Below are positions 7,584-16,227 of a stretch of DNA of 64,000 nucleotides, piece by piece. Origin of the DNA: a virus; IMG/VR virus record IMGVR_UViG_3300008262_000231, positions 34,724-98,723 of that record. One strand, written 5' to 3'. The stretch's first letter is position 1, and each line of letters begins with the position of its first letter. Both the position numbers and the translations under genes were made by a program. Below the pieces are notes generated by a model. That model searched no databases and was not told where the DNA came from. It was given only the letters and a program-made list of their open reading frames with translations.

Positions 7584-9494
7584 ATGTATTACTATGAAGG
7601 AAATGATCCGAGTAACGGAACCACAGCAGGTGAATTCATTGTAGGATCTCCGCAAGTTCAGCAAGTTCTTGCGGACAGAGCTGGATCTATTGTCAATAGA
7701 TATAGTAATATAGGAGCAGATAATCCGGCAAAAACATACCCATTACCCCGTTCATTATTTTATGATGTTGCAAAGCTGGATCCAAATGTCAAGGAAGCTG
7801 AGAAATATGGACTTTTTATGTTCTATTCGTTTGGCTCAGGAGAAGGAAATGCATATTTGGATCAATATTATCTTTCAGAAAGATCCGAATATAATAGAAA
7901 AATATCAACCCCAGAGTCAAAAAATCCCACTGCTTATCAGCTGGTAAGAGACACCGCAGGGTATAGCCCTTTACTTCTGGCCAGCGGTGATACTATTCCA
8001 GGAAGTAGTGCGATTAAAGGAGGGGTTCATGCTCCTTATTATTGGAAAGATTTTATCTATTGTAAATATTACGGAACTATACCAAATAACAGACTGATAA
8101 CACTAAGAAGATTTTCTTCCCCTGTATTAGATAATTTTTCCGTACCCAAAGGTTTACAGACCCCGGAAAATATAAAGAAGGGAGTTGGAATGCCAGTTGC
8201 TCAGGCAATTACTTGGTTCGGGGGAAAAAGCGGAAACACGTTAAATAGTTTAATAGGATTTAGCTCGGGTCTAACGTGGACCAGCAAAAACATAAGCGAA
8301 GAAAGAATTCAGCAAGCCTTCGGAGATGGTCTTTTGAATTCTGCTGCTTTCGAGACTCTCCAGAATTTAGCATCCAGTTTTTCAGGTGAAGGAGATCCTA
8401 AAGGAGATTTTAGCCAAGATAAAAAAGATGCAGCTGATGCTATTGCAAATGCTCTTAGCCCGGAGGGAGATGAATTGACTAGAAGTAAATATTTTAGATC
8501 TTTCTACGATGTGGCAAAAGGAAGTGATGCAGGGAGATTGGGGCTTCTAAGTGAAAGAATCTGGGTCCCCGTAGACGTAATAAAAGAAACCCAGATAAGA
8601 GATTTTGGACTCTCATTTACATGGGGTGATTTAGTTCTTAAATTTTCGTACGACTTAACATCGGTTGGAGAGATTAACAGTAAGGCTGCATTATTTGACA
8701 TAATGGGAAATCTTCTCTCTATAGGAACAAATTACGGTAACTTCTTAGTACCTTACATAAAATATGAATCTGAATATTCTGCTTTAACCTTTCCCGGGGG
8801 AGACGAAGGAGCTAAATTGTATTTTACCGATCCAGAGCGTTTTGTTATTGAAAATATAAGTAAGATGTTTGTCCAGGATAAGCCTTCGGGAAAAGTTATC
8901 GGGAATACTACCATAGATCAAGGGTCATTAGACACTTTTAACCAGGACATTAAAAATTTGCAGAAATCAATAACCGACGGAACCGCTATAGATACTGCGG
9001 TTGCTCAAAGAGTATTTAAAGGGATAAAATCCCAATTAGCAGAAAAAGCATCAGAAAAATGGCAAGCCCCATTATCTTTGTATACAGGAGCTCCTATAGG
9101 AGAATGGCATGTTGTTATAGGAAATCCATATAATCCTATAGCAATGATAGGAAATCTAATTTGCACTGACATCACAGTTAATTTCGGCGATGCCTTAGGC
9201 CCAGATGATTTCCCAACAACTCTCGAAGCATCGATAACTCTAGCACATGGAAGACCTAGGGAAAGAGGGGAAATAGAAAGTATATTTAATCAGGGTGATG
9301 GAAGGCTATATCAAACTGTACAAAGTACTTCTTCCAATGCTCAGACCTATAATACCATTGTCGATATTAACGGTAATGTACTTACTAACGAGAATCTTAA
9401 TAATCTCTGGGGATCGGATGATAACGGAGGAGTTGTAGGAAGTAATGCCCCTGTCACTACCGGAAATATTTTTGATCAAGATGTAAATGTTTAA
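7584..9494 (+). CDS. Large tail/baseplate structural protein
   Basis: This 636-residue protein opens the tail module. It has NRLITLRRFSSPVLDNF near residues 171-187. A C-terminal domain at about 505-575 contains EWHVVIGNPYNPIAMIGNL and, separately, GPDDFPTTLEASITLAHGRP, which looks like a tube/baseplate-type beta domain. The last 60 residues are Asn/Gly-rich. It is followed without gaps by the LysM-like, hub and spike genes. I infer a tube- or baseplate-associated structural protein; the exact T4 equivalent is not clear. Confidence 0.6.
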   Translation: MYYYEGNDPSNGTTAGEFIVGSPQVQQVLADRAGSIVNRYSNIGADNPAKTYPLPRSLFYDVAKLDPNVKEAEKYGLFMFYSFGSGEGNAYLDQYYLSERSEYNRKISTPESKNPTAYQLVRDTAGYSPLLLASGDTIPGSSAIKGGVHAPYYWKDFIYCKYYGTIPNNRLITLRRFSSPVLDNFSVPKGLQTPENIKKGVGMPVAQAITWFGGKSGNTLNSLIGFSSGLTWTSKNISEERIQQAFGDGLLNSAAFETLQNLASSFSGEGDPKGDFSQDKKDAADAIANALSPEGDELTRSKYFRSFYDVAKGSDAGRLGLLSERIWVPVDVIKETQIRDFGLSFTWGDLVLKFSYDLTSVGEINSKAALFDIMGNLLSIGTNYGNFLVPYIKYESEYSALTFPGGDEGAKLYFTDPERFVIENISKMFVQDKPSGKVIGNTTIDQGSLDTFNQDIKNLQKSITDGTAIDTAVAQRVFKGIKSQLAEKASEKWQAPLSLYTGAPIGEWHVVIGNPYNPIAMIGNLICTDITVNFGDALGPDDFPTTLEASITLAHGRPRERGEIESIFNQGDGRLYQTVQSTSSNAQTYNTIVDINGNVLTNENLNNLWGSDDNGGVVGSNAPVTTGNIFDQDVNV

Positions 9495-9505
9495 TTTTTT
9501 AGGAT

Positions 9506-10090
9506 ATGTTAAATATAGATACTTTATCAGTAAATAAAAGGGTATTCAATCCCGATCTAGAACAACAAGCAAAATCTTTCGGAATATGGGATTTGACACA
9601 GTCCTCTGTAAATTACCAAATCGGATTCTTAAACTCTAGAAAGATATTCACTGTTACCTCAGATTTAACCATGAGGCCAGATCTTATTTCTCTCTATCAA
9701 ACAGGGGATTCACAGTATTGTGGATCCATAATGAAAATTAATAATATATCTAATCCTTTTTCTATAGAAGAAGGAAGAAAATTATTTATACTCAGTCCTG
9801 AAATGATAAGGAGAACTTACGACAAGAAAAAAGAAGAAATATCTTCCCAATCGACATCTAAAGAAAATAAACCATTGGACGATCTGAAGAAAGCTCAGGA
9901 AGATAAAATGTTTAAAGTTAGTCCAGGAAGAAAAAATTTCTTGGATAAAAATGTAAAAAATAAGCCAGCATTGATACTTCCTCCTAACGTAGCACAGCCG
10001 GGAGACCGAAAATTCGTAAGAAAAGGAGATGTTTTCACTTTTGCCCCAGATGCAGGAAAAGGGGGATTTAATAAGCCATTAAAGAAATAA
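9506..10090 (+). CDS. LysM-like baseplate wedge protein (gp53-like)
   Basis: This is a 194-residue protein. Residues 52-94 have the layout of a LysM-like domain: RPDLISLYQTGDSQYCGSI, then NNISNPFSIEEGRKLFI. This is the arrangement found in T4 gp53-type baseplate proteins, where LysM-like folds hold the wedges together. The C-terminal half is a Lys-rich, probably disordered tail. Its position between the large tail protein and the hub supports a baseplate role. Confidence 0.6.
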   Translation: MLNIDTLSVNKRVFNPDLEQQAKSFGIWDLTQSSVNYQIGFLNSRKIFTVTSDLTMRPDLISLYQTGDSQYCGSIMKINNISNPFSIEEGRKLFILSPEMIRRTYDKKKEEISSQSTSKENKPLDDLKKAQEDKMFKVSPGRKNFLDKNVKNKPALILPPNVAQPGDRKFVRKGDVFTFAPDAGKGGFNKPLKK

Positions 10091-10091
10091 A

Positions 10092-11609
10092 GTGAAGGAA
10101 ACTAAAATAAATCAGATATCTCTGAATAATATAAAATTAGATCAGCAATTTTTAGTTTCAGAAGGTAATGACCCGAATGATAAAAAAACTAACGCTGGTC
10201 AAAGAACTGGGGTAGAAACTCCCTTTATAACTATAAATGCTTATCCGGTTAACCAGTACTTAACTTCTTTTAATCTAGATCTTAATGGGTTTTTACCGGT
10301 ATTGAATTTTTCTTTCTTTAGTGGAAATGACACTTTTATCTCGATAAATTACCCTAAGGACGGGGATGTAGTTTCCCTCTATATTTCTTCTCCCGAGGGA
10401 TATTATAAGCCAATAAGAATGGACTTTAATATTTTGAATGTTAAAAGTAGCGTTTCCAGCAGGTATTCAGAAAGCGGAAGAGCTCCGGATCCTGATGGTA
10501 ATCAACTAAGATTCTCTATCATGGCTGAATGCAGAATACCTTCTCTTTATACCCCGGTAATAAAGTCTTTTAGAAATAAAAGTTCATACCAAACTCTTCT
10601 TGAAGTTTCCCAGGATTTAGATCTAGGATTTTCTACTAATGAATCCTCTACCGAAGATCAAATGACTTGGATATGCCCAAATTATTCATATTATGATTTT
10701 ATTCAAGAGGTATGTTTAAGATCCTATAAAGATGATGAATATAGTTTTTTTGATTGCTGGATAGATCCGTATTATAATTTAAATTTTATAAATCTGGGAT
10801 CCCAATTTTCATACGAAGGAATCATACAGGAAGAAGTTGTATATGCAGAAGCATACTACTCCAATGATAATTACAAGCCAGATGCTAGCCTAAGTGGAAG
10901 TTTTTCTCCTACTATAAAAAAATCATATCTTGTACTTAAAAATATATCAGATAAGGATACCTATCCTTTTTCGATAAACGGATATACTTTAATTTCTAAT
11001 GCAGGTACTAACGTCAATAAAACAGGTTATATAGTTAATATTGGGTTTTATGATGAAAATTTAGAGGAGGATTCCCCAGAAAATAAGTATATCAATTATG
11101 ATATAGAATCCCTAACAGGATCAGATATATTTAGTGGAAAAATACTCCAAAAAGGTAGGGGTAGAGATGATGAATATAAAAGAGAGAAAAGAAGAGAATG
11201 GCTAGGTATATTAAATACTAAAGACGAAACCGGGGGAGTTCATATAAATTATTTACATTCAAAATACCAGAATTTAATAAATTATAACGACTGTACTAAA
11301 TTTTCTCTTAAAGTAGAATTGGATGGATATTTTCCGGGGTACTATAAAGGACAAATTATTCCCGTTATGATAGAAGTAGCAAAATCCAGTCTAAGAGGAG
11401 AAAATACAGGGAATACCCCGCCAGGGGAAAAAAATACTTCAGGGGATAGAAAAATAGATAATTTTCTATCGGGTAATTACGTAGTTATGGGTATAGAAAT
11501 ATCATGGAGTAATCAAGGGTTTAAACAAATACTTTATCTTTCTAAAAGAAACTGGGTAGTTAACAGAGCAGGAAATCTTCCTAAAGCATACCCTTTCGTT
11601 TTGGAATAA
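10092..11609 (+). CDS. Baseplate hub protein (gp27/gpD-like)
   Basis: This 505-residue protein is read from a GTG start at 10092, two bases after the previous stop; no in-frame ATG lies near it. The layout suits the phage hub family: an N-terminal beta domain (residues 40-110, with GDVVSLYISSPEG), a middle domain with SIMAECRIPSLYTP, a helical stretch with QTLLEVSQDLDLGF, and a C-terminal beta barrel including YYKGQIIPVMIEV. The spike gene lies one gene downstream. The specific equation with T4 gp27 is an inference from context. Confidence 0.6.
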   Translation: MKETKINQISLNNIKLDQQFLVSEGNDPNDKKTNAGQRTGVETPFITINAYPVNQYLTSFNLDLNGFLPVLNFSFFSGNDTFISINYPKDGDVVSLYISSPEGYYKPIRMDFNILNVKSSVSSRYSESGRAPDPDGNQLRFSIMAECRIPSLYTPVIKSFRNKSSYQTLLEVSQDLDLGFSTNESSTEDQMTWICPNYSYYDFIQEVCLRSYKDDEYSFFDCWIDPYYNLNFINLGSQFSYEGIIQEEVVYAEAYYSNDNYKPDASLSGSFSPTIKKSYLVLKNISDKDTYPFSINGYTLISNAGTNVNKTGYIVNIGFYDENLEEDSPENKYINYDIESLTGSDIFSGKILQKGRGRDDEYKREKRREWLGILNTKDETGGVHINYLHSKYQNLINYNDCTKFSLKVELDGYFPGYYKGQIIPVMIEVAKSSLRGENTGNTPPGEKNTSGDRKIDNFLSGNYVVMGIEISWSNQGFKQILYLSKRNWVVNRAGNLPKAYPFVLE

Positions 11610-11620
11610 ATCCGATTTCG

Positions 11621-11628
11621 GATAAATA
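11621..11628 (+). promoter_or_regulatory. GATAAATA box (candidate late promoter, variant)
   Basis: ATTTCGGATAAATAGAATAAA lies 12 bases before the ATG at 11641. It is a one-base variant of the GATATATA motif and closer to the T4 TATAAATA box. Confidence 0.35.
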
Positions 11629-11640
11629 GAATAAAAGACT

Positions 11641-14091
11641 ATGAGTTTCGGGTTTGCAGGCGCTACGGATAGAGATAGATATAGGTTTTTAAGTGGATTT
11701 AAGCTTAATGACCAGGGAAAAAATGAAGACCCTACGTATCTAGGATTCTCTATAGATTTTGATTTTGGTGTACTAGGAATAGATCAAGAATACGGAATTC
11801 CAATAAGTCCACTATTTAAAGAAGGAAGCTATTATAACGATACGAATTTAAATATATTCGGTCAATATGATTACGAGGGAAGAGGAAAAACCCCAAAAGA
11901 TGTTCTTTTTTATTCTGCCCAAACCTATCTAGAGAATAGGGAAGTTGCGGTGACTAATAATGATTTTCCGGAAGCCGGGGGAAAAAGATCCCAAATGATT
12001 AAGCAATTTAAAATCCTTCTTAGGGATATAACTAAAAATCAACCCTGGTTTTTTCAATCTTTAGAAGGAGCAGATTCCTTATATAAGGTTGCAAGAGGAG
12101 GATATCAGGATGAAGATAAAGAATCTGATTTTAATGCATCAAGATCAGCAACTATAACAATAAGCACTTTAGAATCATTAAATCTTAGAATTACTGCATT
12201 AGCGGACCTTTACAATCACGCTACCTTCGATTTCATAAATATGAGAGAAACTATTCCTAAAAATCTTAGGAGATTTAGGATGTATATTTATGTTACCGAT
12301 TTAAGAAATTTCTTTAAGACCAATCGTCTTATAAATTCTTCTACTACATTAACAACGATAGCAAATACAGCTAACCTTATAGGATCTGGAATAAATCCCG
12401 GGAATAGTTTATCGGGAAGTACATTGGATAGTACCGGTAATTTTCCGGACGACACTGGTGCCCAAGGAGGAGCTTTCGGTAATGTTGTTGGTGATATAGC
12501 TAGATCCGAAGGTCTTACTAATCAGCAGGACCAATCCGGGATTAAACCTATAATCCTAATAGAATGTAGTAATTGTGAATTTGATTTTAATGAGACATCT
12601 CCTATATCCGCTAATATTAATGCGGGAACAGATTCTGGGGACCCACTAGGACAAAGTTTTAAAATACACGTAGGGAGAGTAAGAATAAGAAGTCAATATC
12701 CTAATATAAGAATGGATAAAAATCCTCTGATTATTTCCGATGATGTCTTCACTAACAAAAGCTCAGTTCAGAAGTATCAGGGAGATCCTTCGGGAAGAAC
12801 TGTTCTAGGTGTAGAAATACCTAATGGTCCAGCTGCAGATCTTTTAGAACAGGGAGCAAATCTGGGAACTAATTTTGTAGGTAATACGGTGAATAATCTT
12901 TACGATAGAGGGGTTCAGTTAGTAGCAAATGAACTCAGCGGAGCAGATCAGTTATTACTTGGGAACATCTATTCTTTTAATCCCTCCGAAGTTATGAAAG
13001 CTTTATCTGGGGATTTTTCAAACGTGGGTCTGAATTTTAACGAAAATTTAGGATTAGATTTTTCAAATCCCCTCTCAGGAGCATCTTCTGCTATTAAAAA
13101 CGGATTACCAAATCCTCAAACGATGGGACAAGGTGGGCCTCCCCAGAATAACTATTCCCCCGGGGATCTAGGAGGAGAGGGAATAGATTCTTATACAGGA
13201 GTACCGGGACAAGATCTAGGTGTTACCCCTCCAGGGTCTCCAACAATAGGAAGAGTCTATCCCATATTAAAACCGGAAGATTCATATCCTACTGTTCCTG
13301 GATCAGATCTAGGAGTTCCGGGGAGAGCTTACAAAGGGCCAGAAGGTGATGCTTATTCTACTGTTCCTGGATCTGATTTAGGTGTTCCCCAAAGAGCTTA
13401 TCCGAACCCTTCAGGGGATGCATATCTTAATGTACCCGGATCTGATTTAGGTGTTCCCCAGAGGGTTTACCCGGATCCTTCCGGAGATGTATACGATAAT
13501 GTACCGGGATCCGATTTAGGTGTTCCTGACAGAGTTTATCCACAGGTAACTGATGATTTCTATCCAGATGTTCCTGGAGTTGATCTAGGAGCTCCTGATA
13601 GGGTTTATCCTCAGATTAACGATGATGTTTATCTAAAAGTTCCGGGACAGGATTTAGGAGTTCCCGATAGAGCATATCCTATAGTAAACGATGATGCATA
13701 CCCAGACGTTCCGGGATCGGATCTTGGTTTACCTGGAAGGAGATACGAAGGAGTTAATGAAAATGTTTATTCCGGTGCTTCTACAGAATCCAATCAATTA
13801 AAATCCCCGGAAAGAATCTATACGGAAGAACCAATTAAGAAAGTAAATTTGAGGGAGGATGTATATGAGGATACAAATAAAAATTTAACAGAATTTTCGT
13901 CCAAACCTGCTCCGGTTTATCCTAAAGGAGATACTAAGTATTTTAGAGGGACTTTAGGAGATTTATATCCTCCAACACAAGAAGATTTTAATCCGGATGA
14001 GCCAGGAAATCTAGGAAACTTAAAAGTAGAAGGATCATATAATATAAGTCTAGGAGGTAAAAACCCAGATCGTACCAAATTTAATTCTTAA
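11641..14091 (+). CDS. Large baseplate/tail structural protein with 23-residue tandem repeats
   Basis: This is an 816-residue protein. Residues 130-215 contain NQPWFFQSLEGADSLYK and RRFRMYIYVTDLRNFF, and 303-350 contain PIILIECSNCEFDFNE, a layout seen in tube-initiator or baseplate structural proteins. Residues 552-712 are seven perfect-length 23-residue repeats of the form VPGSDLGVPxRxYPxxxxDxY, preceded by one diverged copy. The C-terminus is acidic and Pro-rich. Its stop codon overlaps the ATG of the spike gene. Structural role likely; repeat function unknown. Confidence 0.6.
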   Translation: MSFGFAGATDRDRYRFLSGFKLNDQGKNEDPTYLGFSIDFDFGVLGIDQEYGIPISPLFKEGSYYNDTNLNIFGQYDYEGRGKTPKDVLFYSAQTYLENREVAVTNNDFPEAGGKRSQMIKQFKILLRDITKNQPWFFQSLEGADSLYKVARGGYQDEDKESDFNASRSATITISTLESLNLRITALADLYNHATFDFINMRETIPKNLRRFRMYIYVTDLRNFFKTNRLINSSTTLTTIANTANLIGSGINPGNSLSGSTLDSTGNFPDDTGAQGGAFGNVVGDIARSEGLTNQQDQSGIKPIILIECSNCEFDFNETSPISANINAGTDSGDPLGQSFKIHVGRVRIRSQYPNIRMDKNPLIISDDVFTNKSSVQKYQGDPSGRTVLGVEIPNGPAADLLEQGANLGTNFVGNTVNNLYDRGVQLVANELSGADQLLLGNIYSFNPSEVMKALSGDFSNVGLNFNENLGLDFSNPLSGASSAIKNGLPNPQTMGQGGPPQNNYSPGDLGGEGIDSYTGVPGQDLGVTPPGSPTIGRVYPILKPEDSYPTVPGSDLGVPGRAYKGPEGDAYSTVPGSDLGVPQRAYPNPSGDAYLNVPGSDLGVPQRVYPDPSGDVYDNVPGSDLGVPDRVYPQVTDDFYPDVPGVDLGAPDRVYPQINDDVYLKVPGQDLGVPDRAYPIVNDDAYPDVPGSDLGLPGRRYEGVNENVYSGASTESNQLKSPERIYTEEPIKKVNLREDVYEDTNKNLTEFSSKPAPVYPKGDTKYFRGTLGDLYPPTQEDFNPDEPGNLGNLKVEGSYNISLGGKNPDRTKFNS
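13294..13776 (+). repeat. Seven 69-bp coding repeats (VPGSDLGVP)
   Basis: There are seven consecutive 69-nt units, each encoding 23 residues. The core VPGSDLGVP and the Arg-x-Tyr-Pro part are conserved, and the middle differs between units. A partial, longer unit begins at 13201. The DNA units differ at many third positions, so the repeat is selected at protein level and is not a recent duplication. Confidence 0.85.
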
Positions 14092-14771
14092 TGCCATCTA
14101 ATAAGTCATATTTAGGAGTTGTAGTCGATATAGCAGATCCTTTAAAACAAGGAAGAGCCAGAGTTAGGGTTTTTGGGATATTTGACGGTATTCCAGTTGA
14201 AGATTTACCCTGGGCAGAACCGGGAACCGCATGCGAGTACTTCGGAGGAGGCGGAGGCGGAGGAGCAGTTAGCGTTCCCCGGGTAGGAGCCGTAGTTTAT
14301 TGTTCTTTCGAGGGGGAAAATTATTATAAATTGTATTTTGATACGATAAAAGAATTTTGTCCTGAGCTTGTCGAGGAGATGAAAGAAGAAAATTCTTATG
14401 AGGGATTTCATTCTATAATATATGATACCGAAGCTGAGCCTGGAGCTTTAAAACTATTTTATAGTCGAAAAAAAGGTTTAGTATTTGAATTAGGAGATTC
14501 TAAAGTCCAATTAGATACTCAGAATGGAGGAGAGCTTAGAGTAGTTATAAAAATGGGAGATGACGAGATAAGAATGGAAAATAAAAAAGTTATAATAAAT
14601 TCCAATAATATAGAATTAGGAGAAGCTGCCGTCGAAAAAATAATAAAGGGAAGTACCTTTCTTACCCTCTTCAATTCTCACACCCACCCTACCCCCGTGG
14701 GACCTTCAGGAACTCCTATACCAACTATGGTCGATAATATACACTTAAGTCAGATATCAAAAACTAAATAA
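14091..14771 (+). CDS. Baseplate spike protein with OB-fold (gp5/gpV-like)
   Basis: This 226-residue protein is a central spike. It starts with the OB-fold strand pattern YLGVVVDIADPLKQGRARVRV (first 20 residues or so), then DLPWAEP and VPRVGAVVYCSFE. After the OB domain comes a beta-helical part (FELGDSKVQL, VIINSNNIELG) and the metal-binding HTHPTP motif near residue 195, typical of gpV/Gp45-type tips. A run of Gly (GGGGGGG) interrupts the OB domain at about residues 52-58. No lysozyme domain is present, unlike T4 gp5. It acts at the tip of the tail to pierce the outer membrane. Confidence 0.8.
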   Translation: MPSNKSYLGVVVDIADPLKQGRARVRVFGIFDGIPVEDLPWAEPGTACEYFGGGGGGGAVSVPRVGAVVYCSFEGENYYKLYFDTIKEFCPELVEEMKEENSYEGFHSIIYDTEAEPGALKLFYSRKKGLVFELGDSKVQLDTQNGGELRVVIKMGDDEIRMENKKVIINSNNIELGEAAVEKIIKGSTFLTLFNSHTHPTPVGPSGTPIPTMVDNIHLSQISKTK

Positions 14772-14772
14772 T

Positions 14773-16203
14773 ATGCCAGCTAACTGGGGAGGGTTCATAA
14801 AAGATTTATCTAGCTATCTTTCTGATAAAAAAGAAAAAACTTCTCAGGAGACCGCTGACAAAATAATAGATTTATATATAGAAGCTCTTGGAAATAAAGC
14901 ACAACCTCTCCCTGGAACATCTCTATTCAATCCCAATGATCCTAAAGTTTTATCCGGAAAGGTAGCTCTAAAACAGGCTTTTGGTAAAGCCATGGAAATG
15001 CTACAAAAGGATCCAGATCAACAAAAATTAACTTTTGATAAAAAGAAGAAAGATACGAATTTTGTGGATCCTGAAAATCTTGAAAATATACAAAAAATTC
15101 CTCCTTCCCCTTCATCTTCCGGAGAATCCATTGAATTTCCAGAAATTGACGAAAAATATCTAGACGAGATTATAAATAATTCCACCGAAATTTTTGTTAT
15201 AAAACAAAAAGACGGTAAAAAATCAAATAAGGTATTTGATTATAAGACAAAAGTAGATCTAGCAGCTTATAATGGATACGGAATACCCCTTTCTTTATTT
15301 GGAAATACCATAAGCGAAGTTATATCTACTCTTTCTTCTTATGGATATTTACCGGGATTGCTTAAGTTAATTTCTTATAGGAATCCTGGATATGATCTAG
15401 TTCCGTATATAAACATAAAAGGGGTAAATACCAGCCACGGGGAACTAATAAAGTATTTTATCGACATGTACGGAAGAGGTGGTCCATATAGACAAATCGG
15501 AGATGCTTATAAAAGCGTAACGGGAGCAGCAGAAGAGAATTTAACTCCTACTATACAATCCGAACTTGGAATTATTATAAAACTTTATAGCGAATTTGGA
15601 TTAAAGAAATGGGCAGAGATAGCTAAACCTTATATAGAAAAAACAGCTAAGGATAAAGCTATAGAAGAAATAAAAAAATCTGAAAATTTAAAAGAGGGAG
15701 AAAAAATAGAGGGATCCGAAACCATATTGGATAAATCTATAGATCAGATATCTTCCTTTCTTTCAATAAGCCCTGAAAAAGATCCATATATGATTATGGG
15801 AAATGCCCTTGTTCTATTCTGGACGACTATAGGAGTATCTTCCCCTACACTATTTACCGGTCCTTTAGGGGTTCCCCCCTCCACAATAACAGTTCCTAAT
15901 ACATATCAGATAGTTTTTCCGGGGATTCCCTTTACAGTAGCAAAGGGACTAAAAATAGCTTTCAATGTTGGTGCAAATCCTAAATTTATACCAGATATCC
16001 CATTTGATCTTTTTCAGAAAAATAAAGAATTAGCAATGAATAAAATAGAAGAGATAGGAAAATTATCTTCTAAGGCAACAGCTTCTGCTTTAGCTTCTGT
16101 TTTTGCAGGACACCTATTAACTGTTAAATTTTTATATTTTGGACAGATCCCATCAGCTCCGAGCCCTATACCTGCACCTTCTTTCGTTTATGCAGTTTAT
16201 TAA
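14773..16203 (+). CDS. Hypothetical tail/baseplate protein (476 aa)
   Basis: This 476-residue protein directly follows the spike. It has a helical N-terminus (residues 1-75), a disordered Pro/Ser/Lys segment (75-125), a globular middle, a charged helix (about 290-315), and a C-terminal third that is hydrophobic and Pro-rich, ending in APSPIPAPSFVYAVY-like sequence. It may contact the membrane during infection or sit in the hub. No family is recognised. Confidence 0.5.
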   Translation: MPANWGGFIKDLSSYLSDKKEKTSQETADKIIDLYIEALGNKAQPLPGTSLFNPNDPKVLSGKVALKQAFGKAMEMLQKDPDQQKLTFDKKKKDTNFVDPENLENIQKIPPSPSSSGESIEFPEIDEKYLDEIINNSTEIFVIKQKDGKKSNKVFDYKTKVDLAAYNGYGIPLSLFGNTISEVISTLSSYGYLPGLLKLISYRNPGYDLVPYINIKGVNTSHGELIKYFIDMYGRGGPYRQIGDAYKSVTGAAEENLTPTIQSELGIIIKLYSEFGLKKWAEIAKPYIEKTAKDKAIEEIKKSENLKEGEKIEGSETILDKSIDQISSFLSISPEKDPYMIMGNALVLFWTTIGVSSPTLFTGPLGVPPSTITVPNTYQIVFPGIPFTVAKGLKIAFNVGANPKFIPDIPFDLFQKNKELAMNKIEEIGKLSSKATASALASVFAGHLLTVKFLYFGQIPSAPSPIPAPSFVYAVY

Positions 16204-16214
16204 TTTTTTTCGAA

Positions 16215-16222
16215 GATATATA
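16215..16222 (+). promoter_or_regulatory. GATATATA box (candidate late promoter)
   Basis: TTTTTTTCGAAGATATATAG lies only 5 bases before the ATG at 16228. If it is a -10 element, the transcript would be nearly leaderless. Confidence 0.4.
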
Positions 16223-16227
16223 GTTAA

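Noticed and set aside
13294-13776. Possible CRISPR-like direct repeats
   Set aside because: The units are contiguous, keep the reading frame at exactly 69 nt, and differ at third positions, so they are protein repeats in a structural gene.
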